Origin: an uncultured Blautia sp.
Lineage (GTDB): Bacteria > Bacillota > Clostridia > Lachnospirales > Lachnospiraceae
Assembly: GCF_947654165.1 (NCBI RefSeq)
Contig: NZ_CANTKB010000012.1
Span: 36,174-100,173, forward strand
Length of the DNA stretch: 64,000 bases
Direction: 5' to 3'
How positions within the stretch are numbered: the stretch's first letter is position 1; each line of letters begins with the position of its first letter. Of this stretch, positions 35,142-43,680 are shown piece after piece. Under the pieces are notes generated by a model. The model saw nothing but the letters and a program-made list of their open reading frames with translations. It did no database searches and had not been told where the DNA came from. The position numbers and the translations under genes are program-made.

Positions 35142-35188
35142 AAAAAATCCATATCATACTTGATGATGTGGATTTTTTTTGTTATAAT
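35142..35188 (+). terminator. Terminator overlapped by the next promoter
   Basis: AAAAAATCCATATCAT pairs with GATGATGTGGATTTTTTTT (35162-35180). TTGATG at 35160-35165, 17-nt spacer and TATAAT at 35183-35188 form a promoter that reuses the terminator right arm and T tract. Confidence 0.75.
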
Positions 35189-35228
35189 GAATGTCAGACT
35201 TAATTGTGAACAAGGAGGAAGTGTCAAA

Positions 35229-36482
35229 ATGGCAAAGAAAAGAAATATTATCGTAGGACAATCAGGGGGACCGACTTCAGTTATTAACTCCAGTCTTGCC
35301 GGTGTTTATAAAAATGCAATTGAACGTGGATTTGATAAAGTATATGGTATGCTGCATGGAGTACAAGGATTATTAGACGAACAGTATGTGGATCTTTCTA
35401 CCCAGATTCATTCTGAACTGGATATTGAACTTCTGAAAAGAACACCGTCCGCATTTTTAGGCTCCTGCCGTTTCAAAATGCCGGAGATCCATGAGGACAG
35501 AACGATCTATGAAAAGATTTTTGAAATTTTAAATAAACTGGATATTGAAGCATTTATCTACATTGGTGGAAATGATTCCATGGATACCATTAAAAAGCTT
35601 TCTGATTATGCGATTCTCACCGGACAGGGCCAGAAGTTCCTTGGTGTTCCAAAGACCATTGATAATGACCTGGCACTGACAGACCATACACCTGGATTCG
35701 GAAGTGCAGCCAAATATATTGGTGCTTCTACAAAGGAAGTCATTCGTGATGCACAGGGACTGACTTATAAGAAAAGCATGATCACGGTTATGGAGATCAT
35801 GGGAAGAAATGCAGGATGGCTTACCGGTGCAACCGCACTGGCTAAGACAGAAGACTGCGATGGACCGGACTTGATCTATCTTCCGGAAGTAGCTTTTGAT
35901 ATTGACAAATTCCTGGCAAAAGTAAAAGAACTGTTAAACAAAAAATCTTCGATTGTTATTGCAGTATCCGAGGGAATCAAACTTGCGGACGGACGCTATG
36001 TATGTGAACTTGGCAGCGTAGGTGATTATGTAGATGCATTTGGTCACAAACAGCTTCAGGGAACAGCTACTTATCTTGCAAACTTCCTGGCAGCAGAGTG
36101 TAACTGCAAGACAAGAGCAGTGGAACTTTCCACACTTCAGAGAAGTGCATCTCATATGGCATCCCGCGTGGATATTGATGAAGCCTTTATGGTAGGCGGT
36201 GCGGCAGTAAAAGCAGCAGATGAAGGTGATACCGGAAAAATGGTTGTAATCGACCGTGTGTCAGATGATCCGTATATGAGTGCTACGGGTATCTACGATG
36301 TACATAGAATTGCCAACGAAGAAAAACTGGTTCCGAGAGAGTGGATGAACAGAGAAGGAAATTATGTGACAAAAGATTTCGTTGATTATATCAAACCTCT
36401 GATCCAGGGAGATTATCAGCCGATCATGGTAAATGGTCTTCCGAGACACCTTGTTTTAAAGACAAAAAAACAGGGAAGATAG
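35229..36482 (+). CDS. pfp: Diphosphate-dependent phosphofructokinase (6-phosphofructokinase family)
   Basis: 417 aa from the ATG at 35229 (AGGAGG at 35213-35218). PFK fold with G-Q-S-G-G-P-T-S at the N-terminus, G-G-N-D-S-M near 111-116 and P-K-T-I-D-N-D near 141-147. Asp in the GGxDS position and Lys in PKTIDND are the residues found in PPi-dependent enzymes; ATP enzymes have Gly at both. M-E-I-M-G-R near 187 binds fructose 6-phosphate. Reversibly phosphorylates fructose 6-phosphate with PPi, saving ATP; it is located upstream of ppdK, another PPi-linked enzyme. Confidence 0.92.
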   Translation: MAKKRNIIVGQSGGPTSVINSSLAGVYKNAIERGFDKVYGMLHGVQGLLDEQYVDLSTQIHSELDIELLKRTPSAFLGSCRFKMPEIHEDRTIYEKIFEILNKLDIEAFIYIGGNDSMDTIKKLSDYAILTGQGQKFLGVPKTIDNDLALTDHTPGFGSAAKYIGASTKEVIRDAQGLTYKKSMITVMEIMGRNAGWLTGATALAKTEDCDGPDLIYLPEVAFDIDKFLAKVKELLNKKSSIVIAVSEGIKLADGRYVCELGSVGDYVDAFGHKQLQGTATYLANFLAAECNCKTRAVELSTLQRSASHMASRVDIDEAFMVGGAAVKAADEGDTGKMVVIDRVSDDPYMSATGIYDVHRIANEEKLVPREWMNREGNYVTKDFVDYIKPLIQGDYQPIMVNGLPRHLVLKTKKQGR

Positions 36483-36511
36483 GGAATATACGAAAGAAAA
36501 AAGGATAAAAC

Positions 36512-36543
36512 GGCAGCCTGGAAAATATTCCGGGCTGCTTTTT
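36512..36543 (+). terminator. Terminator after pfp
   Basis: GGCAGCCTGGAA pairs with TTCCGGGCTGC, followed by TTTTT. Confidence 0.85.
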
Positions 36544-36597
36544 GTGCAGGAAATTGAAAAAAATTCCCTGTTTTGGCAAGAAATTAAAAAAACTTGC

Positions 36598-36625
36598 TTG
36601 ACTATCCACCTTCTTATGTTAAAAT
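36598..36625 (+). promoter_or_regulatory. Promoter for ppdK with structured leader
   Basis: TTGACT, 16-nt spacer, TAAAAT. The leader contains a GTGCGG/CCGCAC hairpin near 36631-36650 ahead of the ribosome site. Confidence 0.65.
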
Positions 36626-36711
36626 AAATGTGTGCGGACAATTTGCCCGCACCGAGAATCATAAACAAATGTTTATTTTTCTAGTAAGTACATTTAGGAG
36701 GAATGTTCAAA

Positions 36712-39336
36712 ATGGCAAAATGGGTTTATATGTTTACCGAAGGTAACGCAACCATGAGAAACCTGCTTGGTGGTAAAGGTGCTAACCTTGCAGAAATGAC
36801 AAGCCTGGGACTCCCGGTACCTCAGGGATTCACTGTTACAACAGAGGCATGTACACAGTATTATGAGGATGGCAGAAAGATCAATGACGAAATCATGGGT
36901 CAGATCATGGAAGCTATCGTAAAATTAGAAGAAATCACAGGAAAAAAATTCGGAGATAAAGAAAATCCTCTTCTCGTTTCCGTTCGTTCCGGAGCAAGAG
37001 CTTCTATGCCAGGTATGATGGATACTATCCTGAACCTTGGTTTAAATGAAGAAGTTGTTGAGACTCTTGCTGAAGCATCAGGAAATGCTCGTTGGGCATG
37101 GGACTGCTACAGAAGATTTATTCAGATGTACTCTGATGTAGTTATGGAAGTTGGTAAAAAATATTTCGAAGAACTCATCGATAAGATGAAAGAAGAAAAA
37201 GGTGTTAAGCTGGACGTTGAGCTGACAGCAGAAGACCTGAAAGAACTGGCTGGACAGTTCAAAGCTGAATACAAAGATAAAATCGGCGAAGACTTCCCGG
37301 CAGATGCAAAAGAACAGTTAATGGGAGCAGTAAAAGCTGTATTCCGTTCTTGGGACAACCCACGTGCTAACGTATATCGTCGTGACAACGATATCCCATA
37401 TTCCTGGGGTACTGCTGTTAACGTACAGATGATGGCATTTGGTAACATGGGAGATGACTGTGGTACAGGTGTTGCATTTACTCGTGACCCAGCTACAGGT
37501 GAAAACGGTCTGTTCGGAGAATTCCTGACAAACGCTCAGGGTGAAGACGTTGTTGCCGGTGTTCGTACACCAATGCACATTTCCGAAATGGAACAGAAAT
37601 TCCCAGAAGCATTCGCACAGTTCAAAGAAGTTTGCAAAACTCTGGAAACACACTACAGAGATATGCAGGATATGGAGTTTACTGTTGAACATGGTAAACT
37701 GTACATGCTGCAGACACGTAATGGTAAGAGAACAGCTCAGGCTGCTCTGAAGATTGCTTGTGATCTTGTAGACGAAGGAATGAGAACAGAAGAAGAAGCA
37801 GTTGCAATGATCGATCCACGTAACCTGGATACTCTGCTTCATCCACAGTTCGATGCTGCTGCATTAAAAGCTGCTACACCAATGTCTAAAGCACTTGGAG
37901 CATCTCCGGGAGCTGCTTGCGGTAAGATCGTGTTCACAGCAGATGACGCTGTAGCATGGGCTGCAAGAGGAGAAAAAGTTATCTTAGTTCGTCTGGAAAC
38001 ATCACCGGAAGATATCACTGGTATGAAGAGTGCTCAGGGTATTCTGACTGTTCGTGGCGGTATGACATCTCACGCAGCAGTAGTTGCTCGTGGTATGGGA
38101 ACATGCTGTGTATCTGGTTGTGGTGATATCACAATGGACGAAGCAAACAAGAAATTTACATTAGCTGGTAAAGAATTCCATGAAGGAGACAGCATCTCCT
38201 TAGATGGTTCTACAGGAGCTATTTATGATGGTATCATCCCAACCGTAGACGCTACAATCGCTGGTGAATTCGGAAGAATCATGGGATGGGCTGACAAATA
38301 CAGAACAATGAAAGTTCGTACAAACGCTGATACACCTGCAGATGCTAAAAAAGCTCGCGAATTAGGTGCAGAAGGTATCGGACTTTGCCGTACAGAGCAT
38401 ATGTTCTTCGAAGGAAACAGAATCGATGCATTCCGTGAAATGATCTGTTCTGAAACAGTAGAAGAAAGAGAAGCTGCTCTTGAAAAAATCCTTCCGGAAC
38501 AGCAGGCTGACTTCGAAGCTCTCTATGAAGCACTTGAAGGAAACCCGGTTACAATCCGTTTCCTGGATCCACCGCTTCATGAGTTCGTTCCAACAGAAGA
38601 AGAAGATATCAAGAAACTGGCTGATGTTCAGGGCAAAACAGTTGAGCAGATCAAAGCTATCATTGACAGCTTACATGAATTCAACCCAATGATGGGACAT
38701 CGTGGATGCCGTCTTGCAGTTACTTATCCGGAAATTGCTAAGATGCAGACAAGAGCTGTTATCCGTGCAGCTATCAATGTACAGAAAGCACATGCTGACT
38801 GGACAGTAAAACCAGAAATCATGATTCCACTTGTTGGAGATATCAAAGAGCTGAAATATGTTAAGAAATTCGTTGTTGAAACAGCAGACGCTGAAATCGC
38901 TGCTGCAGGTATTGACCTGAAATACGAAGTTGGTACTATGATCGAGATTCCAAGAGCTGCTCTTACAGCTGATGAAATCGCAAAAGAAGCTGACTTCTTC
39001 TGCTTCGGTACAAACGACTTAACACAGATGACATTCGGTTTCTCCCGTGATGATGCTGGTAAATTCCTGGAAGCTTACTATGACAGCAAGATTTTCGAGA
39101 ATGACCCATTTGCAAAACTGGATCAGACAGGTGTTGGTAAATTAATGGATATGGCTATTACATTAGGAAAACCAGTTAATCCAAACCTTCACATCGGTAT
39201 CTGTGGAGAGCACGGTGGAGACCCAAGCTCTGTAGAATTCTGCAACAAACTTGGTCTTGACTATGTATCCTGCTCACCATTCCGTGTTCCGATCGCAAGA
39301 CTGGCAGCAGCACAGGCGGCTATCAAAAGTAGGTAG
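36712..39336 (+). CDS. ppdK: Pyruvate, phosphate dikinase
   Basis: 874 aa from the ATG at 36712 (the ATG at 36703 sits against the AGGAGG site), the same length as the Clostridium symbiosum enzyme. N-terminal ATP-grasp domain (G-G-K-G-A-N-L-A-E-M; R-S-G-A-R-A-S-M-P-G-M), central swivelling domain with catalytic His in G-G-M-T-S-H-A-A-V (about 453), and C-terminal PEP/pyruvate barrel with the catalytic Cys in I-C-G-E-H-G-G-D. Interconverts PEP + AMP + PPi with pyruvate + ATP + Pi; in anaerobes it runs glycolytically. Codon use (many GCT, ACA, GGT) is more biased than in neighbours, indicating very high expression. Decayed mobile-element sequence begins immediately after the stop. Confidence 0.98.
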   Translation: MAKWVYMFTEGNATMRNLLGGKGANLAEMTSLGLPVPQGFTVTTEACTQYYEDGRKINDEIMGQIMEAIVKLEEITGKKFGDKENPLLVSVRSGARASMPGMMDTILNLGLNEEVVETLAEASGNARWAWDCYRRFIQMYSDVVMEVGKKYFEELIDKMKEEKGVKLDVELTAEDLKELAGQFKAEYKDKIGEDFPADAKEQLMGAVKAVFRSWDNPRANVYRRDNDIPYSWGTAVNVQMMAFGNMGDDCGTGVAFTRDPATGENGLFGEFLTNAQGEDVVAGVRTPMHISEMEQKFPEAFAQFKEVCKTLETHYRDMQDMEFTVEHGKLYMLQTRNGKRTAQAALKIACDLVDEGMRTEEEAVAMIDPRNLDTLLHPQFDAAALKAATPMSKALGASPGAACGKIVFTADDAVAWAARGEKVILVRLETSPEDITGMKSAQGILTVRGGMTSHAAVVARGMGTCCVSGCGDITMDEANKKFTLAGKEFHEGDSISLDGSTGAIYDGIIPTVDATIAGEFGRIMGWADKYRTMKVRTNADTPADAKKARELGAEGIGLCRTEHMFFEGNRIDAFREMICSETVEEREAALEKILPEQQADFEALYEALEGNPVTIRFLDPPLHEFVPTEEEDIKKLADVQGKTVEQIKAIIDSLHEFNPMMGHRGCRLAVTYPEIAKMQTRAVIRAAINVQKAHADWTVKPEIMIPLVGDIKELKYVKKFVVETADAEIAAAGIDLKYEVGTMIEIPRAALTADEIAKEADFFCFGTNDLTQMTFGFSRDDAGKFLEAYYDSKIFENDPFAKLDQTGVGKLMDMAITLGKPVNPNLHIGICGEHGGDPSSVEFCNKLGLDYVSCSPFRVPIARLAAAQAAIKSR

Positions 39337-39339
39337 GAG

Positions 39340-39466
39340 TTCTCTTTCCTTTGAATTACCGCTATCTTTCGAGCAGGCAGCAGCTTATCGAAAGGCTAAT
39401 GGACAGTATGTAAGGAAAAATCAATGGAGAGAAACTACCGTAACGGTGTATATCGACCTTGATTAA
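39340..39466 (+). pseudogene. 3' fragment of an unidentified mobile-element gene
   Basis: Open frame of about 40 codons ending in T-V-T-V-Y-I-D-L-D and a stop, running straight out of the 3' end of ppdK in another frame and without its own start. Its content (L-S-F-E-Q-A-A-A-Y-R-K-A-N-G) looks like a genuine protein tail. It appears to be the remaining C-terminus of an element gene cut by the junction with ppdK. Confidence 0.45.
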
Positions 39467-39479
39467 GAACTGAATTATG

Positions 39480-39519
39480 ATAAGCGTATCATTAGAAATA
39501 GTGGTACGCTTATTTTTTT
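39480..39519 (+). terminator. Terminator
   Basis: ATAAGCGTATCATT pairs with AGTGGTACGCTTAT, followed by a run of seven T. Also the first terminator downstream of ppdK. Confidence 0.8.
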
Positions 39520-39535
39520 CGCTCGAATTGCATAT

Positions 39536-39564
39536 TTGAGCTGTCTGCCACTTTCTTATATAAT
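39536..39564 (+). promoter_or_regulatory. Promoter for the small element protein
   Basis: TTGAGC, 17-nt spacer, TATAAT, 27 bases before the ATG. Confidence 0.6.
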
Positions 39565-39590
39565 GAAGCCAAGAAAGGACGGTGGCGATT

Positions 39591-39770
39591 ATGAGAGAAA
39601 AGAAAACTCACTTGTATTTTGACAGCGAGGAAAGAAAGCTGTTGCTACATAGCCTTGTGGAATTGAAAAATCAGCTTATCAAACAGGGCAGATATACCGA
39701 CCCCGTTGACGAACTCATTTTCAAGGTTGTCAACGCCCCTGTTAAGAGAATGAAAATTGAATATATCTAA
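39591..39770 (+). CDS. Small integrative-element protein (DUF6103-like)
   Basis: 59 aa from the ATG at 39591 (AAAGGACGG upstream); the in-frame GTG at 39582 is less likely. Highly charged: M-R-E-K-K-T-H-L-Y-F-D-S-E-E-R-K-L-L-L-H-S-L. Very similar small proteins sit next to parA in clostridial conjugative elements; I think it is the DUF6103 family, from memory. Function unknown. Own promoter and a terminator-like hairpin after it. Confidence 0.65.
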   Translation: MREKKTHLYFDSEERKLLLHSLVELKNQLIKQGRYTDPVDELIFKVVNAPVKRMKIEYI

Positions 39771-39785
39771 GGCACATCACCACGA

Positions 39786-39827
39786 AGCCGCTTATTCTTA
39801 TCAAGTTTAAGAGTAAGCGACTTTTTT
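39786..39827 (+). terminator. Terminator
   Basis: AGCCGCTTATTCTTA pairs with TAAGAGTAAGCGACT around a short loop, then TTTTTT. Confidence 0.75.
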
Positions 39828-39905
39828 GCGTTCTGCGTCCTCTGGTACAGTTACATAGCCGCCTTGACAAAGCGGCTAAATCTATGCGAAAGGAGGACGC
39901 ACTCT

Positions 39906-40682
39906 ATGTCAAATTGCAAAGTAATCGCTCTGACTAATCAGAAAGGCGGTGTCGGCAAGACCACAACGGCGGTCAATCTGGGCGTAAGTCTGGCACAGCA
40001 GGGTAAGAAAGTTTTGCTCATTGATGCCGATGCACAGGCAAATCTAACCATGTCCCTCGGCTACAACAGACCAGACGATTTACCCGTCACGCTCTCCACC
40101 ATCATGCAGGACATCATTGATGATAAATCTGTCGATGTTTCCAAAAGCATCCTGCACCACGGCGAGGACGTTGACCTGTTACCGTCCAACATTGAGCTGT
40201 CGGGCTTGGAAGTAAGGCTGATTAACGCCATAAGCCGTGAAAGCGTGCTGAAAACCTGCATAAGCGAGGTCAGGAAGAACTACGACTATGTACTCGTGGA
40301 CTGTATGCCGAGCCTTGGTATGCTCACCATCAACGCACTGGCGGCGGCTGACAGCGTGGTTATCCCCACACAGCCCCACTATCTTTCTGCCAAAGGCTTA
40401 GAGCTGTTGCTTCGCTCCGTGTCGAAAGTCAGACGGCAAATCAATCCACCTTTGCGGATTGACGGCATCCTTATGACGATGGTAATGCCCCGCACGAACA
40501 TCTCCAAGGAAATCACCGCCACGGTGAGAAGTGCCTACGGGCAGAGAATTAAGGTGTTTGATAGATATGTAAGCTATCTTCATTTTCAACATGGTCATAA
40601 ACGTAGTGATTTTCATCTAACAGAAAAGAATAATCTTGTGTCGGGAAATACTTCAATCTTTTCATCTTCTTTCATCTTTTGA
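39906..40682 (+). pseudogene. ParA-family partition ATPase, 3' end replaced
   Basis: Starts at ATG 39906 with AGGAGG at 39891-39896. Deviant Walker A K-G-G-V-G-K-T-T-T, Walker B V-L-L-I-D-A-D, and V-L-V-D-C-M-P-S-L-G are intact. After Q-R-I-K-V-F-D (about codon 218) the usual ending (T-E-I-P-H-S-I-R...) is absent and the frame continues for about 40 unrelated codons into AT-rich sequence, so the C-terminus is lost. Higher GC and codon use unlike neighbours mark it as element-derived. In an intact element parB and transfer genes would follow. Confidence 0.85.
40561..40665 (-). pseudogene. 5' fragment of an unidentified gene
   Basis: On the minus strand an ATG at 40665 opens a frame M-K-R-L-K-Y-F-P-T-Q-D-Y-S-F-L-L-D-E that stays open for about 35 codons until the ParA junction at about 40561. 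A promoter-like TATGAT lies upstream on that strand. It looks like the start of another gene joined tail-on to the truncated parA by rearrangement. Not identified. Confidence 0.4.
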
Positions 40683-40721
40683 TAACTCTATCATATCACA
40701 AATACCCAAATATGAGAAGTA

Positions 40722-42074
40722 ATGAAGCGAAAGAAAAAGCAGATACTTTCATATCTACCTTTTCTTGTAATACCCAAAACTCAGAAAGAACCTACTTTGA
40801 CGCCTCAAAAAACAATAAGGCATACTCATATACAACAAAAAGCCGCAGGCTATGCGGCAGCATCCAAAAGAATGGCCGGGGCTGCCGCAATACAGAAAAA
40901 GCAGGCGGACTATGCAATAAGGGCATCAAAGCAGATGGCAGTAAGGTCTGCCAAAGCAGTGGGAGAAACTGCGCAAACAGCGAAGAGAACAACGAAGATT
41001 GCTGTCCGGGGAATCATAGCAGCAGTCAAAGCGGCAGTATCCTCAATCAAAGCATTAATGACGTTCGCAATGGCAGGAGGCGGTCTGGCCACTTTTCTGA
41101 TTATTATTGTAGGCGTAATCGGAGGCGTTCTTCTTTCAAGTAACAGCCAGAGTGCGGAGTCGCTGAGCCAGGAAGTACTGGATCATACTCCTGTGATCCA
41201 GAGATATGCCCAGGAGTATGGTATCTCGGAATATGTGCAGGTCATACAGGCAATCATGATGCAGGAGTCCAGAGGGCAGGGGAATGACCCTATGCAGGCC
41301 AGTGAATGTCCTTTTAATACCAGATATCCCAACAGCCCCGACGCAATCACTGATCCAGAGTATTCTATCCAGGTAGGAATTCAGTATTATGCCTATTGTG
41401 TTCAGGAGGCGGGATGCACAAGTCCGCAGGATTTGGACAAACTGAAATTGAGTATTCAGGGCTACAATTTTGGGAACGGTTACATATCATGGGCAATCCG
41501 AAATCATGGAGGCTACAGTGAAGCCAACGCCTTGCAGTTTTCACAGGAGCAGGCAGCAGCTCATGGGTGGTCAGGATATGGAGACCCGGAATATGTTCCA
41601 CATGTAATGCGGTATTATTCCGGTGGGAATCTGTTTGCCGGTTTATTCGGAAACAATCAGATTGTATCAGTAGCAATGGCACAGGTGGGAAATGTAGGAG
41701 GACAGAAGTTCTGGTCATGGTATGGATTCCCCAGCAGAGAGGAATGGTGCGCCTGCTTTGTCAGTTGGTGTGCGGATCAGTGCGGGTTGATCACAAGCGG
41801 GGCAGTTCCGAAATTTGCGTCCTGCCCGGCAGGAGTGGAATGGTTTCGGAGTAATGGGAAATGGAAAGATAGTACCCATAGCCCATCAGCGGGAACGATT
41901 ATCTTTTTTGATTGGGATGGAGATGGGGTGTCGGATCATGTAGGGATTGTAGAGAAATGTGAGAATGGAAGAGTGTATACGGTGGAAGGAAATTCAGGGG
42001 ATGCGGTGAGACAGTGTATTTATTTGTTGGGAAATAGTCAAATTTTAGGATATGGTTTATTGATTTCAAAGTGA
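40722..42074 (+). CDS. Conjugative-element cell-wall hydrolase (lysozyme-like plus CHAP), N-terminus uncertain
   Basis: Up to 450 aa. An alanine/lysine-rich N-terminal region (about 40-115) and one membrane helix (about 123-140) lead to a lysozyme-like domain (I-Q-A-I-M-M-Q-E-S-R-G near 176-186; Q-G-Y-N-F-G-N-G) and a C-terminal CHAP/NlpC-like amidase with catalytic Cys in E-E-W-C-A-C-F-V-S-W-C and His in S-D-H-V-G-I-V. This is the Tn916 Orf14 / CD1108-type protein that opens peptidoglycan for transfer. The first 20-45 residues have no good ribosome site and follow a rearrangement junction, so the native start was probably lost. Confidence 0.8.
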   Translation: MKRKKKQILSYLPFLVIPKTQKEPTLTPQKTIRHTHIQQKAAGYAAASKRMAGAAAIQKKQADYAIRASKQMAVRSAKAVGETAQTAKRTTKIAVRGIIAAVKAAVSSIKALMTFAMAGGGLATFLIIIVGVIGGVLLSSNSQSAESLSQEVLDHTPVIQRYAQEYGISEYVQVIQAIMMQESRGQGNDPMQASECPFNTRYPNSPDAITDPEYSIQVGIQYYAYCVQEAGCTSPQDLDKLKLSIQGYNFGNGYISWAIRNHGGYSEANALQFSQEQAAAHGWSGYGDPEYVPHVMRYYSGGNLFAGLFGNNQIVSVAMAQVGNVGGQKFWSWYGFPSREEWCACFVSWCADQCGLITSGAVPKFASCPAGVEWFRSNGKWKDSTHSPSAGTIIFFDWDGDGVSDHVGIVEKCENGRVYTVEGNSGDAVRQCIYLLGNSQILGYGLLISK

Positions 42075-42275
42075 ATAGGAATAACATAGGATATCCACAT
42101 GTCCTGCCCGCATGTCACCGCCACGAATAAAATGTGCTCGGTAGTATTTGAGAAAATTTAGGCAAGTCAGATGTAAAGAGTAATTCTTTAACAGTTCCTT
42201 AGATGCTGATAATTATTCTTTAATCACTTACGGATCTAATTCTCCTTAACTTGCTGTGTAATCAAGGGCGAAGTT

Positions 42276-42356
42276 GGGGCTAATACCCGCTTCTGCAAGA
42301 ATTGCAGGAGGCAAATGTCCAGTGGACATTTGAATGCTTGCACCGGGGAAGTTTAT
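42276..42356. repeat. GGGGCTAATACCCGC ... GGGGAAGTTTAT hairpin element, copy 1
   Basis: Contains a perfect 21-nt palindrome at 42312-42332 (CAAATGTCCA-G-TGGACATTTG). The flanks GGGGCTAATACCCGC and CGGGGAAGTTTAT match those of a hairpin at 52240-52280 on the other side of the galactoside operon. Confidence 0.45.
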
Positions 42357-42436
42357 GAATATTTAAAATATGTTTAAATCAAAGTTTGTGTCAAAAAGGA
42401 TAGGTATGCGGTACTCATACATATAAAAACTAGGAA

Positions 42437-42592
42437 AACTGTCTGCATTATTATGTTCTGGACATGGATCTCCAGGAAGATAAATGTATTGCTAAAAAAT
42501 CCCAAAACACACTATCTGTATTGAGAAAAATAGCGTATAATATCATCGGTTCATGCAAATGGAACAGCCAGAAGATAGAGAACAAGTTATAA
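42437..42592 (+). pseudogene. ISAs1-family transposase, C-terminal fragment
   Basis: About 51 codons ending in TAA. Reads N-C-L-H-Y-Y-V-L-D-M-D-L-Q-E-D near the start and L-S-V-L-R-K-I-A-Y-N-I-I further on, matching the ISAs1 pattern W-V-L-D-V-x-F-x-E-D ... N-x-x-x-L-R-x-I-A-L-N. No N-terminal half or IS ends found nearby. Confidence 0.65.
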
Positions 42593-42697
42593 ATGTAATA
42601 GATGAAATAACAGACGATTTTTCTATAGTGATAAAATGGATTTTTAACAAAATCCAAGTCTCTATTAGATATAGAAGTTTAATTTTCAAAAAACTAG

Positions 42698-42797
42698 ATT
42701 AGAGACAAGGGGAGATTGTGCGCTTTTTTATGGAAATAGTATGAGAAAAACTGCCGGAAGTCATATAAGGGATTAAATTTTATGAGGTTAAAACTAA
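42698..42797 (+). repeat. 100-bp direct repeat, left copy
   Basis: Begins ATTAGAGACAAGG and ends GAGGTTAAAACTAA; nearly identical to 51416-51514 in the same orientation (a handful of substitutions and one 1-nt gap). The pair brackets the galactoside operon. Confidence 0.85.
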
Positions 42798-43274
42798 AAG
42801 GTGGTACTATATAATTTACGGTCTTGCTAGCGATCTATAATACTGACTCAGAAATTCTTCATGAAACAACCCTAAAAAAGGAAAAAGTACCATTGATTTT
42901 ATCTTTAGTATTGAGTTAAAATGTGTTTCATTAAGAAACACTACTTTATGCAAATATCAGCCTGGAAATTTAGTTCCCGATTGATGATGATTGGTACTTT
43001 GATACCGTAAGTACATTATAGCACATGTGTATTTGCTTTGGTGTGTTTCTTTTTATTTTGTTTGTAGCCAACAGCTACGATATGCTATTGGCCTGTAATA
43101 ACTGTAAAAAAATCGTAGATTTCTTAAATGTTTACATACAGATAAAACCAGAATCAAACCTACTGGCTGACAAACTAAAGCAGAATTATCATGCGGATTT
43201 CGCTGCAAGCTTGGGATAGTCCTTATGGCGTAATTCTACAAGGGTTCCCATAATCCGTCTCCCTTTGAAGTAAC

Positions 43275-43523
43275 GTGGTAACGGGTAGAATGTATGGTCA
43301 ACCAGAGAGGGATAAATATCCTCTAAGAAGAACGTTCCTTAAACATGATATCGGTTGCGAACTCGCACTGATCTACGCGCCAGTAGCAGCCCTGCCCGAG
43401 CTTGTTTATTACAGTATCCGTAAAGGAATTGTCAAAGTGGCTATAGGTGATATTGTTCTGCTGGAACGTATGCTTCATCAACTCCCTGCCGTTTATGTAG
43501 AACCGGATGATAAAATATTATAA
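43275..43523 (+). CDS. Doubtful small ORF, possibly a gene remnant
   Basis: 82 codons with reasonably protein-like content in the second half (V-A-A-L-P-E-L-V-Y-Y-S-I-R-K-G, then V-L-L-E-R-M-L-H-Q-L-P). No clear ribosome site and no family recognised. A strong terminator follows its stop, which favours it being the end of a former gene. Confidence 0.3.
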   Translation: MVTGRMYGQPERDKYPLRRTFLKHDIGCELALIYAPVAALPELVYYSIRKGIVKVAIGDIVLLERMLHQLPAVYVEPDDKIL

Positions 43524-43542
43524 AAGACTGCGCATAGCTGTA

Positions 43543-43585
43543 AAGAAGAAACCGGTTTTCTCAAGAAAAAGTTGGTTTCTTTTTT
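43543..43585 (+). terminator. Terminator upstream of the galactoside operon
   Basis: AAGAAACCGGTTTTCT pairs with AGAAAAAGTTGGTTTCTT, then TTTTT. Confidence 0.85.
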
Positions 43586-43610
43586 AAACATTTTTGGTTT
43601 TGTTTTTGTG

Positions 43611-43639
43611 TTTCGACAAATCAAAATTTTTTTTATAAT
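43611..43639 (+). promoter_or_regulatory. Promoter of the galactoside operon
   Basis: TTTCGA (or TTCGAC one base on), about 17-nt T-rich spacer, TATAAT at 43634-43639, 41 bases before the ATG. The weak -35 would suit an activated promoter, consistent with the AraC-type response regulator in the operon. Confidence 0.55.
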
Positions 43640-43680
43640 TTAGTCACAAAATAATAAGAAGATGAAAGGAGGTAACCGTC

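Larger units (their letters stand above)
42075..43680. other. AT-rich decayed region between the element remnant and the galactoside operon
   Basis: About 1.6 kb with no convincing intact gene. It holds a palindrome, a transposase fragment, one copy of a 100-bp direct repeat, a GTGTTTC/GAAACAC hairpin (42923-42941), a short ORF of unknown value at 43275-43523, and the terminator and promoter preceding the beta-galactosidase gene; each is listed separately. Confidence 0.7.

Noticed and set aside
40679..41143. 154-codon frame overlapping the conjugative hydrolase in another frame
   Set aside because: Low-complexity Asn/Ser/Arg composition; the other frame encodes recognisable lysozyme and CHAP domains.
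43025..43219. 64-codon plus-strand ORF with a hydrophobic start
   Set aside because: No ribosome site and lies in AT-rich decayed DNA; content not convincing.
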